Positions 17,362 through 25,696 of a DNA stretch of 64,000 bases are shown one piece after another. The stretch's first letter is position 1; each line of letters begins with the position of its first letter. Position numbers and translations under genes: made by a program. The notes under the pieces are model-generated. The model had not been told where the DNA came from and did no database searches. It was given only the letters and a program-made list of their open reading frames with translations. This stretch comes from Phycisphaerae bacterium (GTDB lineage: Bacteria > Planctomycetota > Phycisphaerae > Sedimentisphaerales > Anaerohalosphaeraceae), in the NCBI GenBank assembly GCA_018052735.1, contig JAGPMT010000011.1, forward strand, positions 1 through 64,000. Direction: 5' to 3'.

Positions 17362-17993
17362 ACATTGAACAACATCCGGGAACGCGGATACAAAAGCCGA
17401 TGTTCAAGCCAGTGCTGTTGAGCATCGTGATTCTCGTGTCTGGTATTGTTATCGGATCGGGGCTGACGTGGCTGGCGTTACCCCGTCCGGCAATGCCGGA
17501 ACTGCCGCCGGCTCCAGAATTCATCCGAAGCCGCATGGTCGAGCGAATGGCCGAGGAGCTTCATCTTTCTGTCGAACAGCAGGAGCAGATCAAGCCTATT
17601 ATTGCCAAGCATATGAACGCCATAGATGCCCTTCGAGCCGAAGCCCAGCCGAAAATCCGGCAGGAAATCGAGGCGATGAATGAAGAAATCCTGCAAACCC
17701 TTGATGAAACCCAAAAACAGCGATGGCAGGAGCAGATTAAGCGGATGCAGGAAGGCTTCAGGCGAATGCATCGGAGAGGTCCCGGCGAGGAACGGCGAGA
17801 CAGAGACGAGGGCCGGATGGGGCCCGGCGATGACCGCCGCGACAGAGATGACCAGCGGATGGGGCCGTTTGACCGTCAGCGTCCTGAGATGCCCGGCAGA
17901 CCGCGCCGCCGGATGCCAGACCCAGCCGACGGCAATTTTCTGCCGGATGTCCAGCCGCCTCAGCTGCAGCCCAGCACTCCACCCCAGCCGTAG
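17358..17993 (+). CDS. Spy/CpxP-like membrane-anchored periplasmic protein
   Basis: About 211 residues from the ATG that overlaps the previous stop (ATGA); a TTG at 17346 would add four. An N-terminal membrane anchor (about 17-38 from the ATG) precedes a helical LTXXQ-like region at about 55-125 (MAEELHLSVEQQEQIKPII, IRQEIEAMNEEILQTLDETQ, QRWQEQIKRMQEGFRRM), as in Spy/CpxP/ZraP periplasmic stress sensors and chaperones. The C-terminal third is a low-complexity, highly charged tail with two near-identical GPG-[ED][ED]-RRDRD-x-x-RMGP repeats and Pro-rich ends. By context it is the envelope sensor of the ECF sigma factor at 16379. Confidence 0.78.
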   Translation: MNIEQHPGTRIQKPMFKPVLLSIVILVSGIVIGSGLTWLALPRPAMPELPPAPEFIRSRMVERMAEELHLSVEQQEQIKPIIAKHMNAIDALRAEAQPKIRQEIEAMNEEILQTLDETQKQRWQEQIKRMQEGFRRMHRRGPGEERRDRDEGRMGPGDDRRDRDDQRMGPFDRQRPEMPGRPRRRMPDPADGNFLPDVQPPQLQPSTPPQP

Positions 17994-18011
17994 CCGTATC
18001 AGGGCTTTTCT

Positions 18012-19298
18012 CTAAATTGTTCGACACTCCAGCAGCAGCTTATTGGCTCCATCCACAGCCAAAATCTGTGCTGTAGGCTCTTGTACCAGCCAATCGTCGA
18101 TTACCTGCTGAGGATCCGTACAGGGTTCCATATGGATGGCGCGGACAGTAGCCGAGTCAATTTCTGTATGCATCCACAGGCGGCTCAAACGCCGAATCAG
18201 CATTGCCAGCCGATACGGCTTATGACTGAAAAGACGATACTCTGATGGCCGCCGATTTAAAATGGATTCCAGCGGCTCTGTCAATGGCCGTTCGAACTGG
18301 TCGCGGGTCTGGGGACTGCCGATGCCGTCGGGACAGGCCGCCAAAAACAAAATATGGCCGCCGTCAGCTGCTGCGCTGTGCGTTAATTCCAGTGCACGCT
18401 GGGCAATATAAAGATCCACATCATTGGGTAACCCTCCCGGCGAAACCACCATATAATGTGTCTGCTCGACCGTATGCACATTCCATTCATCGGCCCTCTG
18501 AAAAGCCCGCGCACATACCTGCTGCGCCAAGCCCAAATCGGCCCACTGAATAACCTTGCGGCTGCTGATGACCGCCAGTGCCCAGAACGGCCGATCCCTG
18601 ACAATCCGCTCTGCTGCCTCCAGCATATCGCAGGCCAGCGGATTTTCCTGACGGCCGGCACAGGGATGCCACGGATGAAATCCGGCACGGCTTCGGGCAT
18701 CCAGCGTCCAGCGGTGATTCTGCTCAGCAACAGAAAAAGAACATAAACCCGGCACTATGTTTTTTATCGGATTAGAATAGCCCGCAAAATAATGGTGTTT
18801 AATATCTGACAGACAAAGGATGATCTCCGCTTCGTCCAGCCGGCTGTTATACAGCACATCTGTCCCTCGTTTAGTAAGACCAGCCGACTGAAAAGAGGCG
18901 TCCTGACAATCGTGTACAATCACCTCCCAGCGGGCAGGCAAATTCATCGAGCAGGCTGCTATCGTACGGAGGATTTCCTGATTGGCCGGGGTATTGCCGG
19001 GGTGCGTGCCGGTACAGATAAAAAAAAGCAGTTTCCGTGCCCTGCCAAGCGGTTCCAGAAGCAGCGGCAGAATTTCCTGATGCGGCAAATCGCGCGTACC
19101 GTCCGGAAGCAGGATGCCCACACATCGCCCCTGTGTCCGGCTGGCCAGCTGCCTACGGCAGGGCTCTATTGCCTGCAGGAGCAGCTGTCTGCCGTCAGAT
19201 GGCGTTGCCTGGTGCCGTGGCTGAATAAATCCGGCCAAATTGGCTTGCGGAATAATCAGTTCGACCCTCCCCTGACCGTAATGCAGTGATAGTTTCAT
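18012..19298 (-). CDS. LarA-family nickel-pincer racemase-like protein
   Basis: 428 residues, the usual LarA length. LarA enzymes interconvert 2-hydroxyacid stereoisomers with a Ni-pincer nucleotide bound to a Lys. The key residues of lactate racemase can be matched: LLPDGTRD (Asp66, Arg69), CTGTHPGN (His99), IKHHYFAGYSNPIKNIVPGL (His169, Lys179) and His195, with the same spacing His-10-Lys-16-His as in LarA. The maturation genes larB, larC and larE are not in the window. It is the last gene of the pyrF-mur-men operon, 19 bases after mraY. The substrate may differ from lactate; a D-lactate dehydrogenase-like gene lies at 62765. Confidence 0.8.
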   Translation of the reverse strand: MKLSLHYGQGRVELIIPQANLAGFIQPRHQATPSDGRQLLLQAIEPCRRQLASRTQGRCVGILLPDGTRDLPHQEILPLLLEPLGRARKLLFFICTGTHPGNTPANQEILRTIAACSMNLPARWEVIVHDCQDASFQSAGLTKRGTDVLYNSRLDEAEIILCLSDIKHHYFAGYSNPIKNIVPGLCSFSVAEQNHRWTLDARSRAGFHPWHPCAGRQENPLACDMLEAAERIVRDRPFWALAVISSRKVIQWADLGLAQQVCARAFQRADEWNVHTVEQTHYMVVSPGGLPNDVDLYIAQRALELTHSAAADGGHILFLAACPDGIGSPQTRDQFERPLTEPLESILNRRPSEYRLFSHKPYRLAMLIRRLSRLWMHTEIDSATVRAIHMEPCTDPQQVIDDWLVQEPTAQILAVDGANKLLLECRTI

Positions 19299-19317
19299 TG
19301 CATCTCCCGCAGGGTAC

Positions 19318-20457
19318 TTATCGCAGCTTCAAGGTTGCCAGCGCCAAGACCGCAAAGGCAACTGACAAAAGCCAGAACCGCACAACTACCTGCGGTTCCG
19401 ACCAGCCGGCCAAATGAAAATGATGATGAATCGGCGCACAGCGGAAGATGCGTTTGCCGCCGGTGTATTTGAAGTATGCCACCTGCAGCACCACGCTGAA
19501 CAGTTCCATCATAAAGACACCGCCGATGACAAACAGCAAGATTTCATTGCGGGTTACCACCGCTCCGTACCCCATCGCTGCCCCCAACGGCAGTGAACCG
19601 ATATCGCCCATAAATACCTGGGCCGGGTGGCAGTTGTACCACAAAAAGCCCAGCATTGCCCCCGAAATTGCCGCATAAAAGATGCACAGTTCTCCTGACT
19701 GCGGCACATGGGGCAGCAGCAGATAGCTGGCCCAAGTGACCTGTGCCGAGCGAGACATATACTCCGAAGCAATATAGCACAGAATCACTAACACTGTGGA
19801 CATAATACTCAAACATCCCGATGCCAGCCCGTCCATTCCGTCGGTCAGATTCACCGCATTGCTGGTCGCCGAGATATAAAGAACCGTCACGATAGCAAAT
19901 ACCCATCCGGCCAGCGGTACCCCGTGTTTATAAAACGGCAGCCACAGCCGGCGGGCATCTTCTATCTGGCGAAAATCCGAATACAGAAAGATAGCCACTA
20001 AAACAGCTCCCCCGAATTGAAACACCAGCTTTTCCCACGGTTTGAGCCCATCACGGCTGTGCTGGCGGTTTTTGCTGGTCAGCTTCAGCCAGTCATCCAT
20101 AGCCCCAATGCCGCCATACCAAATCAGGATAAAAACTGCTTTGTGGATAAACGGATTGTCCAGACGTGCCCACAGCCCCGTCGCTGCCAGAATTGCCGTC
20201 AGAATAATAATCCCTCCCATTGTCGGCGTATTGGCACGGTCGCGCATCAGTTCGTTGAGGGCTGCATGATGAAACTCCGGCCGGTCCCCGACTTTCATCC
20301 GCATCAGCCAGCGAATCATCCGCGGCGCCAGCAGCACGGCTATGGCCAGACTGGTTAAGGCAGCCAGGATCGCTCGAAACAGCACGTCCTGATATGCATA
20401 GAAGCCGAGTCTATGCGTAATGATATCCCGTAGCCACCATAGCAGATGATAAATCAA
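19318..20457 (-). CDS. mraY: Phospho-N-acetylmuramoyl-pentapeptide-transferase
   Basis: 379 residues, a polytopic inner-membrane enzyme that transfers phospho-MurNAc-pentapeptide to undecaprenyl phosphate to make lipid I. Signatures: NTPTMGGIII near residue 75, IGAMDDWLKL (Mg-binding Asp pair), NAVNLTDGMDGLASG, FMGDIGSLPLGAAMG and the HHHFHLAGW loop near the C-terminus. It follows murF by 3 bases and precedes the LarA-like gene. Length is slightly above the E. coli enzyme, with an extended loop around residue 235. Confidence 0.97.
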   Translation of the reverse strand: MIYHLLWWLRDIITHRLGFYAYQDVLFRAILAALTSLAIAVLLAPRMIRWLMRMKVGDRPEFHHAALNELMRDRANTPTMGGIIILTAILAATGLWARLDNPFIHKAVFILIWYGGIGAMDDWLKLTSKNRQHSRDGLKPWEKLVFQFGGAVLVAIFLYSDFRQIEDARRLWLPFYKHGVPLAGWVFAIVTVLYISATSNAVNLTDGMDGLASGCLSIMSTVLVILCYIASEYMSRSAQVTWASYLLLPHVPQSGELCIFYAAISGAMLGFLWYNCHPAQVFMGDIGSLPLGAAMGYGAVVTRNEILLFVIGGVFMMELFSVVLQVAYFKYTGGKRIFRCAPIHHHFHLAGWSEPQVVVRFWLLSVAFAVLALATLKLR

Positions 20458-20460
20458 GGA

Positions 20461-21873
20461 TCACTCCCTTGCGTTCGATATACACTGCTTTTCAAACAAG
20501 TCCCGCAGCCGGACAATAGACTTTTCCATTCCGGCCGAACGTGACCCTTTTATTAATATTATATCGTCAGCTTGAATCCATTTATGCAGATTATCACACA
20601 ACTGGTCTGTCTTTTCAAATGCTGCCATCCGTTCAGGCGGCAGCCCGGCCTGCACTGCTCCTTCCAAAACCGCCTTCGCAAAGGGACCGGCCGCCAGCAG
20701 GATTTCAACACCTTCGGCAGTGGCAGCGGCGCCAAGTTCCCGATGAAGCTGGGCCGACTGTGCACCCAATTCCGCCATGCAACCGGCTAAAAAAACCTTT
20801 CGCCTGCCCTGACTTGCTACAGAATGCAGACAGGACAGCGCATTGGCCATTGAAACAGGATTGGCGTTATAACAGTCATCCAATATCGTCAATCTGCCTA
20901 GAGAATAAATCTGAAGCCGCATTGGAATCGGTGTAAGGGCTTCGACAGCATGTTGGAAGTCCGATAAAGTAATATTAAAATCCTTGCAAATTGCCCAAAC
21001 TGTCAAAACGTTCATCAGGTTTGCCCTGCCGGCCAGCGGTACTTTGATACGCCGGCCTTCTATGGAAAGATATCCACTGCATCCTTCGGTTTCCAAATCT
21101 GTTCCAGCAATATCACAGTCTGATGTTGTTCCAAATGTAACGACTCGGCCGGGAAAAATAGTCTTTATATGCGTCGCTAATTCCGGCTGGTCACCATTCA
21201 GATACACCGTGCCATCGGGCTTAACACCAAGGGCAATAGAGGCCTTTTCCTTCAAAATCGCCTCCACCGAGCCGAATCCCTCCAGATGGGCAGGACTGAC
21301 CCGCGTAATCACGGCGGCATTGGGATTAGCTATGTTCGTAAGAACAGCGATCTCACCGGGATGATTGGTCCCCATTTCCAGCAAGAGAATGTCGTCATCT
21401 TTTTGGGCAGAAAGAATTGTCAGCGGCAGACCAATATGATTATTAAAACTTTTTTGGGCTTGTCGGCATTTGTAACGAGCAGATAATACCTGATAAAGGA
21501 TATGGCGTGTCGTGGTTTTCCCAACAGAACCAGTGATGCCAATGACTTTGGCAGAAAGCTGTTGCCGGTACCATGCAGCCAGCCGTCCCAGTGCCGCAAC
21601 CGTACTATTTGTTAAAATCATCGGAACACGGCACTCCTGCGGCGGCATTGCTATTTTTTCGACAATCACACAGGCTGCCCCTTTTTCAATAGCCGCTGCC
21701 GCATATGAATGGCCGTCAAAGTTCTGACCAGAAATAGCAAAAAAGGCCTGCTGCGGCTCAATCGTTCGGGAATCAATGCTGATGCCGCAGATATCTGCTG
21801 TCGGCTGTACACTCGGATTGAGCTGAAGGCCTTCAATTCCTTGAATAAGCTGCCGGAGAGAAATCGGATCCAT
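20461..21873 (-). CDS. murF: UDP-N-acetylmuramoyl-tripeptide--D-Ala-D-Ala ligase
   Basis: 470 residues. Cytoplasmic ATP-dependent ligase adding D-Ala-D-Ala to UDP-MurNAc-tripeptide. Mur ligase fold: N-terminal substrate domain (ICGISIDSRTIEPQQAFFAI), ATP-binding central domain with IGITGSVGKTTTRHIL at about 112-127, EMGTNHPGEIA, and C-terminal domain with DDCYNANPVSMANAL. Start ATG lies 26 bases after the murE stop. All conserved motifs appear present. Confidence 0.96.
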   Translation of the reverse strand: MDPISLRQLIQGIEGLQLNPSVQPTADICGISIDSRTIEPQQAFFAISGQNFDGHSYAAAAIEKGAACVIVEKIAMPPQECRVPMILTNSTVAALGRLAAWYRQQLSAKVIGITGSVGKTTTRHILYQVLSARYKCRQAQKSFNNHIGLPLTILSAQKDDDILLLEMGTNHPGEIAVLTNIANPNAAVITRVSPAHLEGFGSVEAILKEKASIALGVKPDGTVYLNGDQPELATHIKTIFPGRVVTFGTTSDCDIAGTDLETEGCSGYLSIEGRRIKVPLAGRANLMNVLTVWAICKDFNITLSDFQHAVEALTPIPMRLQIYSLGRLTILDDCYNANPVSMANALSCLHSVASQGRRKVFLAGCMAELGAQSAQLHRELGAAATAEGVEILLAAGPFAKAVLEGAVQAGLPPERMAAFEKTDQLCDNLHKWIQADDIILIKGSRSAGMEKSIVRLRDLFEKQCISNARE

Positions 21874-21899
21874 CTTTGCCTATACCTTTGAAAGGGACA

Positions 21900-23333
21900 T
21901 TATCCAACAACCTTCAGCACCTCTTCAGCATCACTGAAATGGAATTTCTGTGTACCGACTATTTGATACTTTTCATGCCCCTTGCCGGCCAGCAACACCA
22001 TATCATTGGGGCGGGCCTCCTCAATCGCACGGCGAATAGCTTTGGCTCTATCCGGTTCGACTATCAGCCGGCTGCTGTGCGGATCTGAAAATCCAGATAA
22101 AATATCGTTAATAATCGCCACCGGATCTTCCGTACGAGGGTTGTCGCTGGTAACAATAATCATATCGGCCATCTGTTCGGCTACACGCGCCATACGAGGC
22201 CGTTTGGTCTTGTCGCGGTCTCCGCCGCAGCCGAACAAAACAATAAGCCGGCCTTTACACAATGGTTTAAGCGTTCCTAAAACATTTTTCAGCGCATCAT
22301 CCGTATGGGCGTAATCCACAAACACCCCAATTTTACGGCGCTGTACGCCTTCGCTGTCCACCGGCTCCAGACGACCGGGTACCGATTCAAGAATCGACAG
22401 CCCTTCGGCAATATCCGAAAGCGTAAAACCAGCTGCCAAACACAGCCCTGCTGCGGCCAGACAATTGAGGATATTATGCCGCCCGGGCAGCGGCGTAATT
22501 ACTTTTTCGCTGATGCTGTTGAAAATGATGCTGAATGTACTACCCGCTGCATCCATCCGATGAATATGGGCAATGAGATCCACATCACGGTCGATGCCGT
22601 ACCAGAGAATGCGCGTAGCCGGCTCGATCACTTCCGCAATTGTGTGGGCTTCGTCTGATTCATAGTTCAGAATCGCCAGCCCATGCGGGGGCAAATCCAT
22701 AAACAGCGACAGCTTGGCTTCGAGATAATCATCCAGTGTTTGATGATAGTCCAGATGGTCGCCGGTGAGGTTCGTGAATGCCGCCGCCGTAAACGAAATG
22801 CCGGCCAGCCGCTTCTGGCTCAAGGCATGACTGCTGGCTTCTATCATCATATATTCGGCGCCGCTGCGGACCATTTCGTCGGCAGCACAGGCCAAGGTAA
22901 CGGCATCCGGCGTGGTTAGCGGCGCTGCCGTTGTGCTCGAACCGGTGCTGTATTCAATGGTGCCGATTAGTCCGCATTTGGCTCCGGTTCTTTCGATAAC
23001 GGAACGAACCAAGTAGGACGTGGTTGTTTTGCCGTTGGTTCCGGTAACTGCCAGATTGGTCAGTTTGCTGTTGGGATTGTCGTATGAGGCCTGCGCCAGC
23101 AGTCCCAGCGCTCGAGCACTGTCCTCGACAAGAATACATTCGATACCCGCTACCGGCTGCTGAGCAACAATATAGGCCGCTCCTTGAGCGGCTGCCTGCC
23201 GGATAAAGTTATGTCCATCGGCTTGAGTACCGCGAACAGCAACAAATACATCTCCTGGGCGAACTTGACGCGAATCCGCACATACCCGCAGGCGGCTTGA
23301 CTGGGTTAAAGACAATAATTGTGTAAATGTCAT
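21900..23333 (-). CDS. murE: UDP-MurNAc-L-alanyl-D-glutamate--2,6-diaminopimelate ligase
   Basis: 477 residues. Adds the third stem amino acid to the peptidoglycan precursor in the cytoplasm. Motifs: CADSRQVRPGDVFVAVRG, P-loop AVTGTNGKTTTSYL at about 95, SSHALSQKRLAGISF, NLTGDHLDYH with the Lys carbamylation site in the following DDYLEAKLSLF, and DYAHTDDAL. The C-terminal TSDNPRTEDP has the DNPR signature of meso-diaminopimelate-adding enzymes, so the wall is of DAP type. 90 bases separate it from menG. Confidence 0.96.
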   Translation of the reverse strand: MTFTQLLSLTQSSRLRVCADSRQVRPGDVFVAVRGTQADGHNFIRQAAAQGAAYIVAQQPVAGIECILVEDSARALGLLAQASYDNPNSKLTNLAVTGTNGKTTTSYLVRSVIERTGAKCGLIGTIEYSTGSSTTAAPLTTPDAVTLACAADEMVRSGAEYMMIEASSHALSQKRLAGISFTAAAFTNLTGDHLDYHQTLDDYLEAKLSLFMDLPPHGLAILNYESDEAHTIAEVIEPATRILWYGIDRDVDLIAHIHRMDAAGSTFSIIFNSISEKVITPLPGRHNILNCLAAAGLCLAAGFTLSDIAEGLSILESVPGRLEPVDSEGVQRRKIGVFVDYAHTDDALKNVLGTLKPLCKGRLIVLFGCGGDRDKTKRPRMARVAEQMADMIIVTSDNPRTEDPVAIINDILSGFSDPHSSRLIVEPDRAKAIRRAIEEARPNDMVLLAGKGHEKYQIVGTQKFHFSDAEEVLKVVG

Positions 23334-23423
23334 TCATATATCCTGCTGAAAACAGTCTGTCATTTTGAAAACCTGCATACTATATCGGCGTTTTTGCTTT
23401 TTAACAACAGCCCACGAGTCCAT

Positions 23424-24134
23424 TTACTGGCTGTGGGCAAGCCACAAGGCTGCAATGCCTGCCGTCAAGGGAGTTTTGCAGATTAATTTAAATCCTGCCT
23501 TGTCCAATTGGCCGGCAAAATCAACCGTATTATGCCATCGGCGGATGGAGTCAGCCAGATACCGCACCGGATCTGACGCACCAAGCACGGGCTTGGCCAA
23601 ATGCGGCATCAGGCGATTCAAATAAAAGTCATAAACCTTTCCCGCCAGCGGATGGCTCGGCAGCGCAAATTCCAGTATGCCCAGCTTGCCCTTGGGTTTG
23701 AGCAGCCGGCGCATTTCATTAAGAACAGCCGAACAGTCCGAGATGTTGCGAAGGCCGAAGGCACAGGTGATAATGTCAAAACTGCCGGCCGCCAGACCGG
23801 TTTGGGCAGCATCGCAGACATGCCAGGCAAGCGACTTGTTCTGCATCCACGGCTTTGTGCTGTACTGTATCTGTTTTTCGATTGCAAAATCAATCATTGC
23901 TTCACTGATGTCTGCCCCTGCAACCGTTCGCACCAGCGAATGCCGCAAAAAACTGAAAACCACTTCGCCCGTTCCGCAGCATAAATCCAGTATCTGCTGA
24001 TGAGGATGCGGCCGCACCATCTCTACAAGCTTTCGCCGCCACCAGCGGTCAATGCCGAAACTAAACAGCCGATTAAACCGGTCGTAATCGGCCGCTATTG
24101 CATCAAAAACAAATTGTGCGTTTTCATTTGTCAT
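23424..24134 (-). CDS. menG: Demethylmenaquinone methyltransferase (UbiE/MenG family)
   Basis: 236 residues from the ATG that overlaps the stop of the upstream protease gene (ATGA); the frame is open further but those residues lie inside the other gene. SAM-dependent methylation of demethylmenaquinone is the last step of menaquinone synthesis. Signatures: FDAIAADYDRFNRLFSFGID, SAM motif I ILDLCCGTGEVVFSFL, GADISEAMIDFA, and FGLRNISDCSAVLNEM with LKPKGKLGILEF. It is grouped with menA in the same operon; no other men genes are in the window. Confidence 0.93.
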   Translation of the reverse strand: MTNENAQFVFDAIAADYDRFNRLFSFGIDRWWRRKLVEMVRPHPHQQILDLCCGTGEVVFSFLRHSLVRTVAGADISEAMIDFAIEKQIQYSTKPWMQNKSLAWHVCDAAQTGLAAGSFDIITCAFGLRNISDCSAVLNEMRRLLKPKGKLGILEFALPSHPLAGKVYDFYLNRLMPHLAKPVLGASDPVRYLADSIRRWHNTVDFAGQLDKAGFKLICKTPLTAGIAALWLAHSQ

Positions 24135-24745
24135 TGGATTGGAAACAGCACAAAAATCATTACATCCCACAAGCAGTGGCTGATAATACAAGACCAAAGG
24201 TTTTGGGTCAAGAAAAACAGCAACGCCCAATAGACACCGCAGATGCCGGCAGCAGCCGACAGCATCAGGTTAAACGACCAGATATGAACCAGCGCATATA
24301 CCGCTGCAGCAGCCGCAAGTCCCGCTGCAAAACCGAATTGCCTTGATAGTCGATGCAAAACAAAGCCCCGCCAGAAGATCTCCTCTGCCGGAGCGATAAT
24401 CAAGCATAAAAGTCCTGTGATAATCCATGGATTTTGCCCAGCCCGCACAGCATAAACCGATTGCACCTGCGATGCGGCAAAGGGCAGGACAGCCGATGAG
24501 ATCCAATATCCCAACCAAAATAGCCCATACAAAATAATTGCGCTTCCAACGCCGAGAATAACAGCAGAACAGTCAAATCGGAAAACCGCCTTGAGCATCT
24601 GCCAATCCAAAGCCAGTGCCCCTCCCCCAAGCACAGCAGTCATTACAGTCATTACAGGCCAAAAAGGAATGTCCTTTGTCCACGGACTAAAAAGAACAAA
24701 AAAACCTGCTTGAGCAGCCAGCAGCAGTACAAGCAGCGCTTTCAC
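24131..24745 (-). CDS. CPBP-family intramembrane metalloprotease (Abi/CAAX-like)
   Basis: 204 residues from the GTG that overlaps the menA stop (GTGA). Several hydrophobic membrane segments, with the family motifs: PAEEIFWRGFVLHRL (Glu-Glu-x3-Arg), ALVHIWSF (His) and IISHCLWDV (His). Members range from Rce1-like prenyl-protein proteases to bacteriocin-immunity proteins. Here it is overlapped on both sides by menaquinone genes (menA before, menG after), so a function linked to prenyl lipid or membrane metabolism is plausible but unproven. Confidence 0.82.
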   Translation of the reverse strand: MKALLVLLLAAQAGFFVLFSPWTKDIPFWPVMTVMTAVLGGGALALDWQMLKAVFRFDCSAVILGVGSAIILYGLFWLGYWISSAVLPFAASQVQSVYAVRAGQNPWIITGLLCLIIAPAEEIFWRGFVLHRLSRQFGFAAGLAAAAAVYALVHIWSFNLMLSAAAGICGVYWALLFFLTQNLWSCIISHCLWDVMIFVLFPIQ

Positions 24746-25653
24746 AAAAAAGCCCCCAGCAAAACGGAAAAAATCAATTGCATCCCGAACAATAAATGCA
24801 GTTGAGCCGTCTGTACATCCAGCGCAGCAATCTGCTCCGGCCGGCTGAGCCGGCTGCGCCATGCGGCACGGACAGTTCGTACCGCCAGCAGCAGTGTCGG
24901 AAATGTCAGCAGCGACCAGAGCGGTAGAATCTTTAGCCCCATAAGCGTCAGCGTTATCAGATACGCCAACATCACCAAACCGGCATATTCTGCCCGTGCC
25001 CAGCGGTGTGTCAGCACCGAGGCCGTCGTGCGGATGCCTGCTTGCGTATCGTGCTGAATATCCCGCAGATTATTGGCAGAAAGAATCGCCGTCACTAGAC
25101 ACCCAATCGGCAGCGAAATCAGCAGGACATCTGTCTGGTATGCGCCAGTCAAAACAAAGAAGCTGCCGATAACCATCAGCGGCCCCATCAGAATAAAGAC
25201 AAACGGATCGCCCAATCCGCGGTATTTATAGCCTATCGGCAGCGCCGAGTAAAAAAATCCTCCGGCCAATCCAATCAGCCCCAGCAGCAGAATCGGCCAG
25301 CCGTAAAAGACAATAAAAATGAGTCCGATGCAGACTGTCAGGGCATACAGTACAAGACCGCCAGCAAGCACTTGCTTGGGCGAAAGCAGGCCATCCACCA
25401 GTATGCGGCTGCCGCCGAAACTGTCAGGAGTATCTACACCCTTTTTATAATCGAAATACTCATTGACCATATTCGTGGCAGCATGCATAAAAAGAGATGC
25501 CGCTGCAATAAACGGCAGCAGCAACCAGCGGCCGGACTTCTGCAGATACGGAACCAAAGCTGCCCCCAGTAAAACCGGCGTCATCGAAGCCGTCCACGAA
25601 AACGGCCGCGCAGCCCGAAGCCAGCAGCGCCACCCAAGTAATGACAATTTCAC
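24742..25653 (-). CDS. menA: 1,4-dihydroxy-2-naphthoate polyprenyltransferase
   Basis: 303 residues, UbiA superfamily membrane enzyme attaching a prenyl chain to dihydroxynaphthoate. First Asp-rich motif: ATNMVNEYFDYKKGVDT at about 60-76; second: LSANNLRDIQHDTQAG at about 190-205. About eight membrane helices. It lies 43 bases after murD and overlaps the CPBP gene by four bases. Other UbiA enzymes are possible, but NxxxDYxxGVDT with the menG neighbour favours MenA. Confidence 0.9.
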   Translation of the reverse strand: MKLSLLGWRCWLRAARPFSWTASMTPVLLGAALVPYLQKSGRWLLLPFIAAASLFMHAATNMVNEYFDYKKGVDTPDSFGGSRILVDGLLSPKQVLAGGLVLYALTVCIGLIFIVFYGWPILLLGLIGLAGGFFYSALPIGYKYRGLGDPFVFILMGPLMVIGSFFVLTGAYQTDVLLISLPIGCLVTAILSANNLRDIQHDTQAGIRTTASVLTHRWARAEYAGLVMLAYLITLTLMGLKILPLWSLLTFPTLLLAVRTVRAAWRSRLSRPEQIAALDVQTAQLHLLFGMQLIFSVLLGAFL

Positions 25654-25696
25654 AGATGATTCCTCAATTCGATTTTGTTTCGGATATCGGGTGTTG

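Noticed and set aside
17770-17870. The charged repeat in the Spy-like gene as a DNA satellite
   Set aside because: Only two near-copies occur, they keep the reading frame, and they are better described as a repeated protein tail.
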